A DNA stretch of 64,000 nt. It comes from Xylanimonas protaetiae. GTDB lineage: Bacteria; Actinomycetota; Actinomycetes; Actinomycetales; Cellulomonadaceae. Below are positions 24,526-33,352 of the stretch, one piece after another. The translations under genes and the position numbers were made by a program. The first letter of the stretch is position 1. Every line of letters begins with the position of its first letter. The stretch covers positions 1,116,001 to 1,180,000 of the forward strand of contig NZ_CP035493.1 of the NCBI RefSeq assembly GCF_004135385.1, read 5' to 3'. The notes under the pieces were generated by a model, which saw only the letters and a list, made by a program, of their open reading frames with translations, did no database searches and was not told the DNA's origin.

Positions 24526-26130
24526 ATGAGCCCAGCTCCCATCGCCGCGACCACCACCGCACCGCGTGCCACCACCACGGCCCATCCGGCCACCAGCCCG
24601 GCCACCAGCGCCGGCGCGCACGCCGAGGCGGCCGCCGTCGAGTGGCAACCGCGGGCACCCGCCTGGCGGCGCCGGCTCGTCGCGTCGCAGCTGCTGACCG
24701 ATGCCGCGGCCATCACGTCGTCCCTGGTCATCGCCTATCTGGCCCGGTTCGGGGGCACCACGTGGGAGGTGCGCGAGACCGTCTCCTACGGCTGGGCCGG
24801 CGCCGCCATCGGGCTCGCCTGGCTGCTCGCGCTCGGGCGGTCTCGCGAGGTGCGCGTCGTCGGCGTCGGCCTCACCGAGTACCAGCGCGTGCTCGGCGCC
24901 ACGATGCTCACGTTCGGCGGGCTCGCGATCGTCGCGTTCCTCGGGCGGCTGGAGATCGCGCGCGGGTACCTCGCCGTCGCCCTCCCCCTCGGGGTCGTGC
25001 TGCTCCTGCTCGGCCGCTGGGCCTGGCGGGGCGCGCTGCGCCGGATGCGCCGCGCCGGCCGCTGCCTCACCGGGGCGGTCGTCGCCGGGCCCGCCGCCGA
25101 CGTCGCCCGCGTCGTCGAGCAGCTCCGCACCAACCTGCGCGCCGGCTACCGGCCCATCGCGGTGTGCCGCACGGACGGGCTCCGGGAGACGCTCGCGAGC
25201 GGGCCTGTGCCCGTCGCGCGCCGGCCGGGCGTGCCGGAGCCCGGTCCCCTGCCGTCCGTCCCGTTCGAGGAGCTCGTCGACGTCACCCGCCGTACGCGCA
25301 CGCGGGCGGTCATCGTGGCGGGCGAGCTGCCGGGCGGGCCCGCCCGGCTGCGCGACCTCGGGTGGTCGCTCGAGGACGCCCGGGCCGAGCTCATCCTCGT
25401 CTCGCAGCTCACCGACGTCGCCGCGCCGCGCGTCCACCTGCGCCCGCTCGACGGGCTGCCCATGGTCCAGGTCGACCTCGCCCGGCACTCCGGGGTCAAC
25501 CACGTGGTCAAGCGGGTGTTCGACGTCGTCGGGGCCCTCGTGGCCCAGGTGCTGCTCGCGCCCGTGTTCGTGGCCGTCGCGCTCGCCGTCAAGCTCGACG
25601 ACGGCGGCCCGGTGATCTTCCGGCAGGAGCGGGTCTGCCAGCGCGGCGGCCGCTTCACGATGTACAAGTTCCGCTCCATGGTGGTCGACGCCGAGGAGCG
25701 CCGCGCCGGCCTGGAGGACGGGGTCGAGCGCGGGGTCGAGCGCGGGCTCGAGCCCGCGAACGAGGGCGGCGGCGTCCTCTTCAAGCTCCGCGCCGACCCG
25801 CGCACCACGCGCGTGGGGCGCCTGATCCGGCGCCTGTCCCTCGACGAGCTGCCGCAGCTGTGGAACGTGCTGCGCGGCGACATGAGCCTGGTGGGCCCCC
25901 GCCCGCCGCTCCCGAGGGAGGTCGAGCGCTACGAGGGGCACACCACGCGGCGCCTCCTCATCAAGCCCGGCGTCACCGGCCTGTGGCAGGTGAGCGGCCG
26001 CTCGCGGCTCACCTGGGAGGAGAGCGTGCGGCTCGACCTCTACTACGTCGAGAACTGGTCGCTCGGCCTCGACCTGCTCGTGCTGCTCCGCACCGTCCGC
26101 GCCGTCGTCGCCCGCGACGGCGCCTACTGA
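24526..26130 (+). CDS. Undecaprenyl-phosphate glycosylphosphotransferase (initiating enzyme)
   Basis: 534 residues. An N-terminal part with four or five membrane helices (about 50-180) and a CoA-binding-like middle, then a C-terminal bacterial sugar transferase domain starting VKRVFDVVGAL (about 327), with KLDDGGPVIFRQERVC, FTMYKFRSM, DELPQLWNVLRGDMSLVGPRP and PGVTGLWQVSGR. It attaches the first sugar-1-phosphate to undecaprenyl phosphate. Start chosen for the AAGGGGG ribosome site; an upstream extension to 24310 lacks support. Contains a short VERG duplication before the conserved FKLRADPR. Confidence 0.92.
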   Translation: MSPAPIAATTTAPRATTTAHPATSPATSAGAHAEAAAVEWQPRAPAWRRRLVASQLLTDAAAITSSLVIAYLARFGGTTWEVRETVSYGWAGAAIGLAWLLALGRSREVRVVGVGLTEYQRVLGATMLTFGGLAIVAFLGRLEIARGYLAVALPLGVVLLLLGRWAWRGALRRMRRAGRCLTGAVVAGPAADVARVVEQLRTNLRAGYRPIAVCRTDGLRETLASGPVPVARRPGVPEPGPLPSVPFEELVDVTRRTRTRAVIVAGELPGGPARLRDLGWSLEDARAELILVSQLTDVAAPRVHLRPLDGLPMVQVDLARHSGVNHVVKRVFDVVGALVAQVLLAPVFVAVALAVKLDDGGPVIFRQERVCQRGGRFTMYKFRSMVVDAEERRAGLEDGVERGVERGLEPANEGGGVLFKLRADPRTTRVGRLIRRLSLDELPQLWNVLRGDMSLVGPRPPLPREVERYEGHTTRRLLIKPGVTGLWQVSGRSRLTWEESVRLDLYYVENWSLGLDLLVLLRTVRAVVARDGAY

Positions 26131-26180
26131 GGCGTCGCACGCCTCACCACCAGAGACTCTCTGAGAGGCAAGGAACGACC

Positions 26181-27149
26181 ATGTCCGGTCCTGCTCTTCT
26201 CGTCTGCTCCGGCGGCGGGCACCTGAAACAGCTCTTCACGCTCGCGGCCCGCCTCGGGATCACGCCCGGCGACCAGGTCTGGGCGACGTTCGACAACCCG
26301 CTCAGCCGCTCGCTGCTGCGGGGTCGGGAGGTGGTACACATCCCGTACGCCGGCCCGCGCGACGCCGCGGGCATCCTGCGGACGCTCGGGCGGGCGCACC
26401 ACATCGTGGCCTCGCGCCGCTTCGAGCTCGCGGTGAGCACGGGCTCGAGCCCTGCCGTGACGTTCCTGCCGTGGGCCGCCCGGCGGGGGGCGCGCGCCCT
26501 GTACATCGAGAGCGCGGCACGCGCCGACGGCCCGTCCCTGAGCGGCCGCATCCTCGGCCACGACCCGCGCGTCGCGACCTACACGCAGTACCCCGCCTGG
26601 GCGGACGCCGAGTGGAGCTACCACGGGTCGATCTTCGACGGGTTCGCCCCCGCGCCGCAGAGCGGCACCCGGAGGCTGCGCCGCGCCGTCGTCACGCTCG
26701 GCACACAGGAGCGGTACGGCTTCGCGCGGCTGCTGCGGGCGCTCGTCCCGCTGCTGCGCGGGTGCGAGGTGCTGTGGCAGGTCGGGGTCACGGGCGCCCA
26801 CGAGGCGGCCGAGCTCGGCGTCCCCGACGCCCGCGTCGGCGTGCCGCACAACGAGCTCTCCGCGGCGATCGCGGAGGCGGACGTCGTCGTCGCGCACGCC
26901 GGAACGGGCTCGGCGCTCACGGCGTTCGAGCAGGGGCGGTGCCCCGTCCTGGTGCCCCGGCTCGCCCAGCACGGCGAGCACGTCGACGACCACCAGCTCC
27001 AGATCGCGCGCGAGCTGGAGCGCCGCGGGCTCGCCGTCACGCGCAGCCCGGAGGACCTCACGCTCGACGTCCTGGAGGAGGCGGCCGCCCGCGCGGTGCG
27101 CCGCGTGGAGGCCCCGCCGATCGACCTGGACGCCCCCGCGCCGGCCTGA
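26181..27149 (+). CDS. Fused Alg14/Alg13-like (PssD-PssE) glycosyltransferase
   Basis: 322 residues. The N-terminal half starts LLVCSGGGHLKQLFTL (membrane-anchoring Alg14/PssD part), and the C-terminal half (VVTLGTQERYGF onward) has HAGTGSALTAFEQG, the UDP-sugar binding motif of Alg13/PssE. In many bacteria these are two proteins; here they form one chain. It probably adds the second sugar to the lipid-linked primer made by the upstream gene. AAGGAA ribosome site; ends convergent with the lipoprotein gene. Confidence 0.85.
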   Translation: MSGPALLVCSGGGHLKQLFTLAARLGITPGDQVWATFDNPLSRSLLRGREVVHIPYAGPRDAAGILRTLGRAHHIVASRRFELAVSTGSSPAVTFLPWAARRGARALYIESAARADGPSLSGRILGHDPRVATYTQYPAWADAEWSYHGSIFDGFAPAPQSGTRRLRRAVVTLGTQERYGFARLLRALVPLLRGCEVLWQVGVTGAHEAAELGVPDARVGVPHNELSAAIAEADVVVAHAGTGSALTAFEQGRCPVLVPRLAQHGEHVDDHQLQIARELERRGLAVTRSPEDLTLDVLEEAAARAVRRVEAPPIDLDAPAPA

Positions 27150-27200
27150 CGCCCCGTCTGGCCCTGCCCCTGCCCGGAGTCCGCCGATCGAGGCCGGGGG

Positions 27201-28412
27201 TCACCCCATCGACGCCCCGGCGACGTCCGGGCTCATCGGCGTCCCCTCGATCGACGTCGCGGCCGGCGTGCGGTCTCCCGACGGCGTGATCCGGGCCGAC
27301 GAGACGTCCGTGAGACGCAGGTCGCCCGCGTCCCGGTCGGCGACGCGGACCTGGCCCGTCCGGTTGCCGTCCCGCCCCACGACGGCGGGCACCGCGCACG
27401 CCTTGGCGTTCCACTTCTCGATGATCGAGTTGGTCACGGGCGCGTCGCACGTCGAGATGTACTCGACGATGTTGCGGTCGAACACCATGCCCTCGAGCGG
27501 GTCGACGCGCACCGAGCCGTCCATGAACGTGTTGTTGCGGACCGTGACGTTCTTGACGGTGAGCTCGCGCAGGTCGGTCGCCGACCCGCCGCGGCACCGC
27601 TCCGTCTTGACCACGCAGCCCTGGATGAAGTTCGACTCGACGAGCAGGCCGTCGCTGCCCTCGCGGCGTCCGGGCGAGATGATCAGCCCCGCGTTGTAGC
27701 AGTTGGACAGCCGGTTGCCGCGGATCGTCACCTGCTTCGAGTCGAAGATCTGGATGCAGTCGGCGTGCAGGCCGTTGTCCTTCGCCTGGTCGTAGTCGCG
27801 CACCGTGTTGCCCTCGATGAGCACGTCCTCCGCGCCGCCGATCTGGATGCCGTCCACGGAGCTGCCGTTCTCGAGCAGCGAGTCGACGACGGTCACGTGC
27901 TTGGACCGGACGAACAGCCCCGTGCCGTCGACGTGCGCCCGCTCGATGCGCGTGTGCTCCGCCGGCCCGTTGACGAACCACACGCCCGTCACCGTCAGGC
28001 CGCGCCACGTCACGTTGGGGACGTCGAGGCCGAGCCGGTCGAAGCTCGCGACCACGCCCTCGGGCGCCTCCACGACGACGGGCGGGTCCAGCGCGGCCAG
28101 CCGGTCGTCGGCGGCGAGGTCCATGGAGCCGTACTCGCCTGCCGCGAGCTCCACGCGGGTGCCCGCCTCGGCGATCCCCAGCGCCGACGCGAGCGCGCAC
28201 GCCGTCTGCGGCGCCTGGCAGTCGCCCGCGCCGCCGGGGCTCGCGTAGATCGTCCCGGCGTCCCCGGAGCCGGCGTCGGGGCTGGGCGACACCGGGGCCG
28301 ACGACTGAGGCCCTGCCGTGGGCGGCGGCCCGCCCGTGCAGCCCGCCAGGGCCGCTCCCCCGAGCAGCAGCGCCGCGACCAGCACCGCCCGTGCCGGCGA
28401 CGCCGCCCTCAT
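27201..28412 (-). CDS. Lipoprotein with right-handed parallel beta-helix
   Basis: 403 residues. Signal peptide with lipobox LAGC at about residues 21-24, a Pro/Ser/Thr linker, then repeated beta-helix coils rich in N and D (for example VLIEGNTVRDYDQAKDNGLHADCIQIFD, VTIRGNRLSNCYNAG, VTVRNNTFMDGSV). This fold is found in polysaccharide lyases and epimerases. The position at the end of a polysaccharide operon suggests it modifies or cleaves the polymer at the cell surface. ATG overlaps the stop of the SGNH gene (ATGA). Confidence 0.85.
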   Translation of the reverse strand: MRAASPARAVLVAALLLGGAALAGCTGGPPPTAGPQSSAPVSPSPDAGSGDAGTIYASPGGAGDCQAPQTACALASALGIAEAGTRVELAAGEYGSMDLAADDRLAALDPPVVVEAPEGVVASFDRLGLDVPNVTWRGLTVTGVWFVNGPAEHTRIERAHVDGTGLFVRSKHVTVVDSLLENGSSVDGIQIGGAEDVLIEGNTVRDYDQAKDNGLHADCIQIFDSKQVTIRGNRLSNCYNAGLIISPGRREGSDGLLVESNFIQGCVVKTERCRGGSATDLRELTVKNVTVRNNTFMDGSVRVDPLEGMVFDRNIVEYISTCDAPVTNSIIEKWNAKACAVPAVVGRDGNRTGQVRVADRDAGDLRLTDVSSARITPSGDRTPAATSIEGTPMSPDVAGASMG

Positions 28413-29377
28413 CCCGCTCCCCCGGCCGCCGCCTGGCCGGCCGTCCACGCCTGCCAGGCGACCTCCGCGATCCTGGCCTGCCCCGTCGCGGACGGGTGGA
28501 AGTGGTCGATGCTCGACATGTCCTCCGGGGCGAACCGCACGTCGTGCAGCGCCCCGCCGTCGGACACGCACGTGGGCAGCGCCGTGCACGCGGTGGCGAT
28601 GGCGGCGTTGAAGTCACGGACGCGCTGGTCGACCGCCGCGCGCCGGGCGGCGTCGTCGGACGACGTGGAGTCGGCGTGCCACAGCAGGGAGCGGCAGCTC
28701 GGGCTCTTGCTCCACAGGCCGACGGCGTCGGGGTCGTCCTTGCCGAGCTCCCAGATCTGGTTGAGGTCGGGCACGGACATCGCGAGCAGGGTCGCGTCGG
28801 GCAGGCCGTCGGCGAGCTCCTGGAGCAGGGTCGTCATGCTCGCGGCGAACTCCTCGGCCGACGTCATGTCGTCGAAGGTGCGCGCGCAGGCGTCGTTCGC
28901 GCCGAGCAGCACGGTGACGACGTCGGGCTTGCGGTCGACGATCTCCTGGACGTGGTCGAGCGCCTCGCCCACCGTGGCGCCCTCCATGGCGAAGGGCAGC
29001 GTGGCGGGCCGGGCGCTGCCCGAGCCGCCGAGGCGCGTCGCGAACGAGTCGACGCCGGGGGCCGTGCCGAGCGCCCACGAGTCGTCGAGGCAGGGCCCCG
29101 GCTCGTCGCAGGCGTTGACGCCGAGCGTGATCGAGTCGCCGACGGCCGCGACCGACGCGACCGCCCCGGCGTCGGGCGACGCGGACGGGCGCGGCGCGGA
29201 CGACGACGGCGCCGCGTCGGGCGACCGCGGCGCGGCCGCGGACCCGCCGCCCGTGCACGCGGCCGCGGAGGCCACGAGCAGGACGGCGACGACGGCGACC
29301 CCGGCGCGGCGGCTCACGGGGCGGCGGGCGGCACGGCGGCTCACGGAGCTGCGGGCGGTGCGGGCTGCGGTTCTCAT
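28409..29377 (-). CDS. SGNH/GDSL-hydrolase lipoprotein
   Basis: 322 residues. Twin-basic N-terminus, hydrophobic segment and lipobox-like SAAAC (about residues 35-40), then a Ser/Pro-rich linker. SGNH blocks: VAAVGDSITLG (block I, catalytic Ser), a Gly in block II, VLLGANDAC (block III, GxND) and DHFHPS (block V, Asp and His). Likely an esterase acting outside the membrane, perhaps removing acyl groups from the polysaccharide. Overlaps both neighbours by ATGA, so coupled with the flippase and the beta-helix protein. Confidence 0.87.
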   Translation of the reverse strand: MRTAARTARSSVSRRAARRPVSRRAGVAVVAVLLVASAAACTGGGSAAAPRSPDAAPSSSAPRPSASPDAGAVASVAAVGDSITLGVNACDEPGPCLDDSWALGTAPGVDSFATRLGGSGSARPATLPFAMEGATVGEALDHVQEIVDRKPDVVTVLLGANDACARTFDDMTSAEEFAASMTTLLQELADGLPDATLLAMSVPDLNQIWELGKDDPDAVGLWSKSPSCRSLLWHADSTSSDDAARRAAVDQRVRDFNAAIATACTALPTCVSDGGALHDVRFAPEDMSSIDHFHPSATGQARIAEVAWQAWTAGQAAAGGAG

Positions 29378-30930
29378 GCGGCGGTCCTCACGGTCGGGTC
29401 GGGGGCGGACCGGTCCTGGCGCGGGCGCCGGACCTGCCGGGCGAACGAGACGATGCGGGCGACGTCGCGCCGGTAGCCCGGCAGGACGAGCGCGGCGCCG
29501 AGCACCGCGACCCCGGCCGCGAGCGCCAGCGCGAGGACGACGGCGTCGGGCGCGACGACGAGCCGGGAGACGGCGAACGCGGCGGCGAAGCAGGGCAGCA
29601 CGAGGACGGCGGGCCGCACGAGGGGCGCGACGACGTCGGCCCCGGTGACGAACGTGCCGTGGATGGCGTACGCGAACCCGGGCACGAGGAGGGCGCACGT
29701 GACGATGCCGTAGACGAGGGCGAGCCCCTGGACGCCGTCCCAGGCGATGCCGGCGAAGAACCCGGCGACGACGAGGGGCCGGGTGACGGCGTAGTACCCG
29801 AGCTGGCGGTGGGCGCGCCCGAGCGCGATGTAGAGCCAGCCCTGGACGTTGCCGACGGCCTGGGCGACGCCCGCGATGGCCAGGAGCGCGAAGATCGTGG
29901 CGGCGAGGTGCCACTGCGGCCCGAGGGCGACGGCGACGAGGGGCCGGGCGGTGCCGGCGAGCAGCGCGTACCCGGGCAGGGCGGCGTACCCGATGACGAG
30001 CATCGCGGAGCGGACGTAGCGGCGGAACCGGTCGGCGTCGTCGCGCAGGGCGGACAGGACGGGCAGGGCGACGCGGCCGAGGGGGCCGGTGAGCTGCTGG
30101 AGCGGCAGCAGGAAGAGGGAGTAGGCGCGCGAGTACTGGCCGAGCACGGCGGACCCGAGCTGGTGGCCGACGATGACGTTGTCGAGGTTGCGGGCGGCGT
30201 AGTTGAGCACCTGGACGCCGAGGATGGACCCCCCGGTGCCGACGAGGGGCAGGACGTCGCGGTCGACGTGGGGCCGCCCGAAGCGGGGGCGGACGGCGAC
30301 CCACAGCTCGACGAGCCGGGTGACCTGGCCGAGGCCGGCGAGCACGACGAGCGACCAGACGCCCCACCCGGCCAGGGCGGCGGCGACCGCGCCGAGCACC
30401 CCGGCGGCCGTGGAGGTGACGTCGATGCGGGCGAGCAGGCCGAAGCGCAGGCTCCGCTGGGCGCCGGCCTGGAGCGGCATGGCGAGGCCGTTGAGCAGCA
30501 GCGTGGGGGCGATCGCGAGGGTCAGGACGACGAGGCGCGGCTCGCCGTACAGGCTCGCGACGAGGGGCGCGGCGGCGGCGACGAGCGCGGAGAGCGCGAG
30601 GCCGAGGCCCGCGGAGAACCAGAGCACGCCCTGCCACGTCCGCTGGTCGAGGTCGCGCGCCTGGATGATGGCGCCCGTCATGCCGAAGTCGCGCAGCAGG
30701 TCGGCGACGCCGACGATCGCCATGACCATGGCGACGAGGCCGAAGTCTGCGGGCACGAGCAGGCGTGCGAGGACGACGGTGGACCCGAGCTGGAGGAGCG
30801 AGCGCGTCCACAGGCCGCCCATGGTGAGCGCGACGCCGCGCGACGCGGTGTGCGCGAGACCGCCCCGGGGCGCGGAGGTGCCGGGTGCAGAGGTACCGGG
30901 CGCGGAGGTGCCGGGCGCGGGGGCGCTCAT
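29374..30930 (-). CDS. Polysaccharide flippase (Wzx-like, MATE/MOP superfamily)
   Basis: 518 residues, about fourteen membrane helices. Conserved MOP features include GLWTRSLLQLGSTVVLARLL near the start, VLNYAARNLDNVIVGHQLGSAVLGQYSRAY in the middle and the LGPQWH loop. It translocates lipid-linked repeat units to the outer face of the membrane. The first 25 residues contain GTSAP repeated three times, encoded by a 15-bp tandem repeat. ATGA overlaps with both neighbours. Confidence 0.88.
   Translation of the reverse strand: MSAPAPGTSAPGTSAPGTSAPRGGLAHTASRGVALTMGGLWTRSLLQLGSTVVLARLLVPADFGLVAMVMAIVGVADLLRDFGMTGAIIQARDLDQRTWQGVLWFSAGLGLALSALVAAAAPLVASLYGEPRLVVLTLAIAPTLLLNGLAMPLQAGAQRSLRFGLLARIDVTSTAAGVLGAVAAALAGWGVWSLVVLAGLGQVTRLVELWVAVRPRFGRPHVDRDVLPLVGTGGSILGVQVLNYAARNLDNVIVGHQLGSAVLGQYSRAYSLFLLPLQQLTGPLGRVALPVLSALRDDADRFRRYVRSAMLVIGYAALPGYALLAGTARPLVAVALGPQWHLAATIFALLAIAGVAQAVGNVQGWLYIALGRAHRQLGYYAVTRPLVVAGFFAGIAWDGVQGLALVYGIVTCALLVPGFAYAIHGTFVTGADVVAPLVRPAVLVLPCFAAAFAVSRLVVAPDAVVLALALAAGVAVLGAALVLPGYRRDVARIVSFARQVRRPRQDRSAPDPTVRTAA
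30872..30916 (-). repeat. 15-bp tandem repeat, three units, in the flippase N-terminus
   Basis: Three near-identical 15-bp units (GCGGAGGTGCCGGGT type on the plus strand) encode GTSAP. The unit length is a multiple of three, so copy-number change would alter only the length of the N-terminal tail. Confidence 0.8.
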
Positions 30931-31838
30931 GGGCGCACCGCCAGGCCGCGGCTCGTGTCGTCCCTGTTCCACGTGACGGGCGCGCGCCGGACGGCGTCGA
31001 GCCGTGCCCGGAGCAGCGGCAGCCCGTAGCCGACGCAGTAGACGGCGAACGCGGGCCACAGCGTGGGCCGGGCCGCGACGCGCCGCGCGAGCGCGAGGCG
31101 CCCCGGGCCGGTGCGGCCGCCGGGCGACCGGTCACCCTGCGGCCAGTCACCCAACGGCCAGTCGCCCGGCGGCCGGGCGAGGCCGAGCGCCGCGAGCTGG
31201 TGGTTGCCGCGGTGGATGCGCGTGCCGCGCCGCAGCAGGGCGCGCAGGGTGCGGGGCGCGCGGACCGTGAACGTGCGGTCCGGGAGCGTGAGCCGTTCGG
31301 CGGGGGCGAAGCGCTGCTGCACGAACCGGTCGTCGGCGACGACGTCGGGGAACGTGCCCCACCGTGCGCGGCCCGCCGCGTTGACGGCGTAGACGCCGGA
31401 GCCGACGTGGTCGGTGCGGCGGTACTCGGACAGCGCCCACACCCGGTAGTGCTGCCGCACGGCCCAGCCGGACCCGGTGGTGTCGACGTGCATCGTCGGC
31501 GCCCCGACGGCGGCGCCGGGCCGCTCCCGCAGGGCGTCCGCGAGGGCGAGGAGCGTCGCGCCGTCGACGACGACGTCGGCGTCGAGGTAGATCCGTGGGA
31601 AGGCGCGCGCGGCGGCGTCCCCGGCGTCGAGCGCGGCGGTCTTGGACGCCGCGGCGACCTCCACGACCCGCACGCCCGCGTCGCGGGCGACCTGTGCGGT
31701 CGCGTCCGTGCACCCGTTGGCGACGACGACGACGTCGAGCGCCCCCGTGCCGACGGCCCCGGCGAGGCGGGCGAGCAGCGCGGGCAGCACGGCGGCCTCG
31801 TCGTGGGCCGGGACGATCACGGAGGCGGCGGGCGTCAT
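30927..31838 (-). CDS. Glycosyltransferase family 2
   Basis: 303 residues. GT-A fold: SVIVPAHDEAAVLPALL (6-22), VVVANGCTDAT, the DxD-type metal motif in IYLDADVVVDG, and the later DHVGSGVYAVN and FPDVVADDRFVQQ acceptor region. A short GDWPLGDWPQGDRSPGG repeat lies near the C-terminus, before a hydrophobic stretch. Part of the leftward wzz-wzy-GT2-wzx-SGNH-helix operon, overlapping neighbours by four bases on each side. Confidence 0.88.
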   Translation of the reverse strand: MTPAASVIVPAHDEAAVLPALLARLAGAVGTGALDVVVVANGCTDATAQVARDAGVRVVEVAAASKTAALDAGDAAARAFPRIYLDADVVVDGATLLALADALRERPGAAVGAPTMHVDTTGSGWAVRQHYRVWALSEYRRTDHVGSGVYAVNAAGRARWGTFPDVVADDRFVQQRFAPAERLTLPDRTFTVRAPRTLRALLRRGTRIHRGNHQLAALGLARPPGDWPLGDWPQGDRSPGGRTGPGRLALARRVAARPTLWPAFAVYCVGYGLPLLRARLDAVRRAPVTWNRDDTSRGLAVRP

Positions 31839-33340
31839 GGCACGTCCGCCTCCCGCGCCACCGGCACGGGCGCGTGCGGCGGGCTGCCGTCCGTGAGCAG
31901 CCACCCGCCGACGGCGAGCAGGATCGCGAGCAGCAGGAACGTCTGGAGGAACCCGAAGGCGTCGTAGAAGAACAGCGCGACGCCGTACCCGAGGACGCTC
32001 GCCGCGAGCGCGAACGCGAGCATCGCGTCCCGCTCCGGGACGTCCTTGCGCAGCGCGTGCCGCAGCAGCGCCACGACGGGCACGATCACGAGCACGGCGA
32101 GGCCGGCCACGCCGAGCGCCCCGGCGTCGAGCTGCGTGCCGAGCACCTGGTTGTCGAGGATGAACGCGTTGGCGTCGTCGCCGACCACGACGCGCGACCC
32201 GACGCCCGTGCCGAAGAACGGGTGCTGGAGGGCCAGGCCCGTGGCAGGGCCGAGGTCGGCGAGGCGGCCGGCGCCCGTCCAGCCCGCCGAGGTGTACTGC
32301 GAGGCCACGAGCTCCTCGGGGTCGAGGAACGAGCCGACGAGCGACCCGAAGACCTTGGGCTGCACCACCGTGCCGAGGAGCAGCACGGGCACGCCCACGA
32401 CGAACAGCAGCCGCGCGAGCTGCGGGCGCAGCACGGCCGCGAGCAGGAACATCGTCCCCAGCACGACGACGGCGGTGCGGCTGATCGCGGCGGCCACGCC
32501 GAGCAGCGTGCAGGCGAGCACGCCCGCGTAGAAGAGGCGCCGGTTGACGGGGTGCCGCGGCCAGACGGCGTACCGGGCGAGGTACACGCCGACCGGGAGC
32601 AGCATGCACAGCAGCACGGCGAGCGCGATGGGGTGCTGCGCCGAGCCGTACGCGCGGGCGCCGCCGGCGCGCAGGGACTCGTCGGCGTCGCGCAGGAGCG
32701 TCAGCGGCAGCACGCTGCCCAGCTTGAGGAACACGTTGACGTGCGTCGCGCGCTCGAACCCGGCCGCGAGCCCGATGAGCGCGCCCGACCAGGACAGGCC
32801 TGTGAGCAGCACGGTCACGACCTGCCGGGTCCGCGCGACCTGGCGCACCACGACCAGCACCGCGGGGGCGATGAGCAGGTTGACCAGGCCGCCGAGCGCG
32901 TCGCCGACGTGACCCTGGTCGGAGAGCGAGCGGATGTTGACGACGACGGACACGAGCATGGTGGCGAGGAACACCAGCACCGGCACGCCGAAGCGCACGG
33001 GCCGCCACCGGAAGGCGGGGTTCACGAGCAGGTCCGCGACGACGACGAGCAGCGTCAGCGTGACCAGCACGCGGTAGGGCTCGAGCGCGAAGGGCAGCGG
33101 GATCGGGACCGCGTACCGGCGGATCGGCACGAACATGACCACCGCGACCAGCAGGAACAGCCATGTCTCGCGGCGGCGCAGCAGGCCGCGCGCCAGGTAG
33201 AGGCCCGCCACGAGCAGCGCGGCCGCGCCGGTGTAGGGCGGCGGCAGGGCCCACGCCGCGGCCAGCAGGGCGACCGCGACCGCGACGATCCAGGCCGTCT
33301 CGCGCCGCGTCGGCCGGGCGGCCAGGGTCGGCGTCGTCAT
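31835..33340 (-). CDS. O-antigen ligase/polymerase-like protein (Wzy)
   Basis: 501 residues with ten to twelve membrane helices. The large periplasmic loop (about 340-400) ends in ALQHPFFGTGVGSRVV, the Wzy_C/WaaL-type HxxxxG motif, followed by AFILDNQVLGTQLDAGALG. It probably polymerises repeat units or transfers them to an acceptor. Coupled to the next gene by ATGA and 12 bp from the chain-length gene. Confidence 0.85.
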   Translation of the reverse strand: MTTPTLAARPTRRETAWIVAVAVALLAAAWALPPPYTGAAALLVAGLYLARGLLRRRETWLFLLVAVVMFVPIRRYAVPIPLPFALEPYRVLVTLTLLVVVADLLVNPAFRWRPVRFGVPVLVFLATMLVSVVVNIRSLSDQGHVGDALGGLVNLLIAPAVLVVVRQVARTRQVVTVLLTGLSWSGALIGLAAGFERATHVNVFLKLGSVLPLTLLRDADESLRAGGARAYGSAQHPIALAVLLCMLLPVGVYLARYAVWPRHPVNRRLFYAGVLACTLLGVAAAISRTAVVVLGTMFLLAAVLRPQLARLLFVVGVPVLLLGTVVQPKVFGSLVGSFLDPEELVASQYTSAGWTGAGRLADLGPATGLALQHPFFGTGVGSRVVVGDDANAFILDNQVLGTQLDAGALGVAGLAVLVIVPVVALLRHALRKDVPERDAMLAFALAASVLGYGVALFFYDAFGFLQTFLLLAILLAVGGWLLTDGSPPHAPVPVAREADVP

Positions 33341-33352
33341 CCCGGGTCCTGG

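Noticed and set aside
25720-25755. Short VERG-coding duplication in the glycosylphosphotransferase
   Set aside because: Too short and in a variable loop; no sign of function beyond simple sequence drift.
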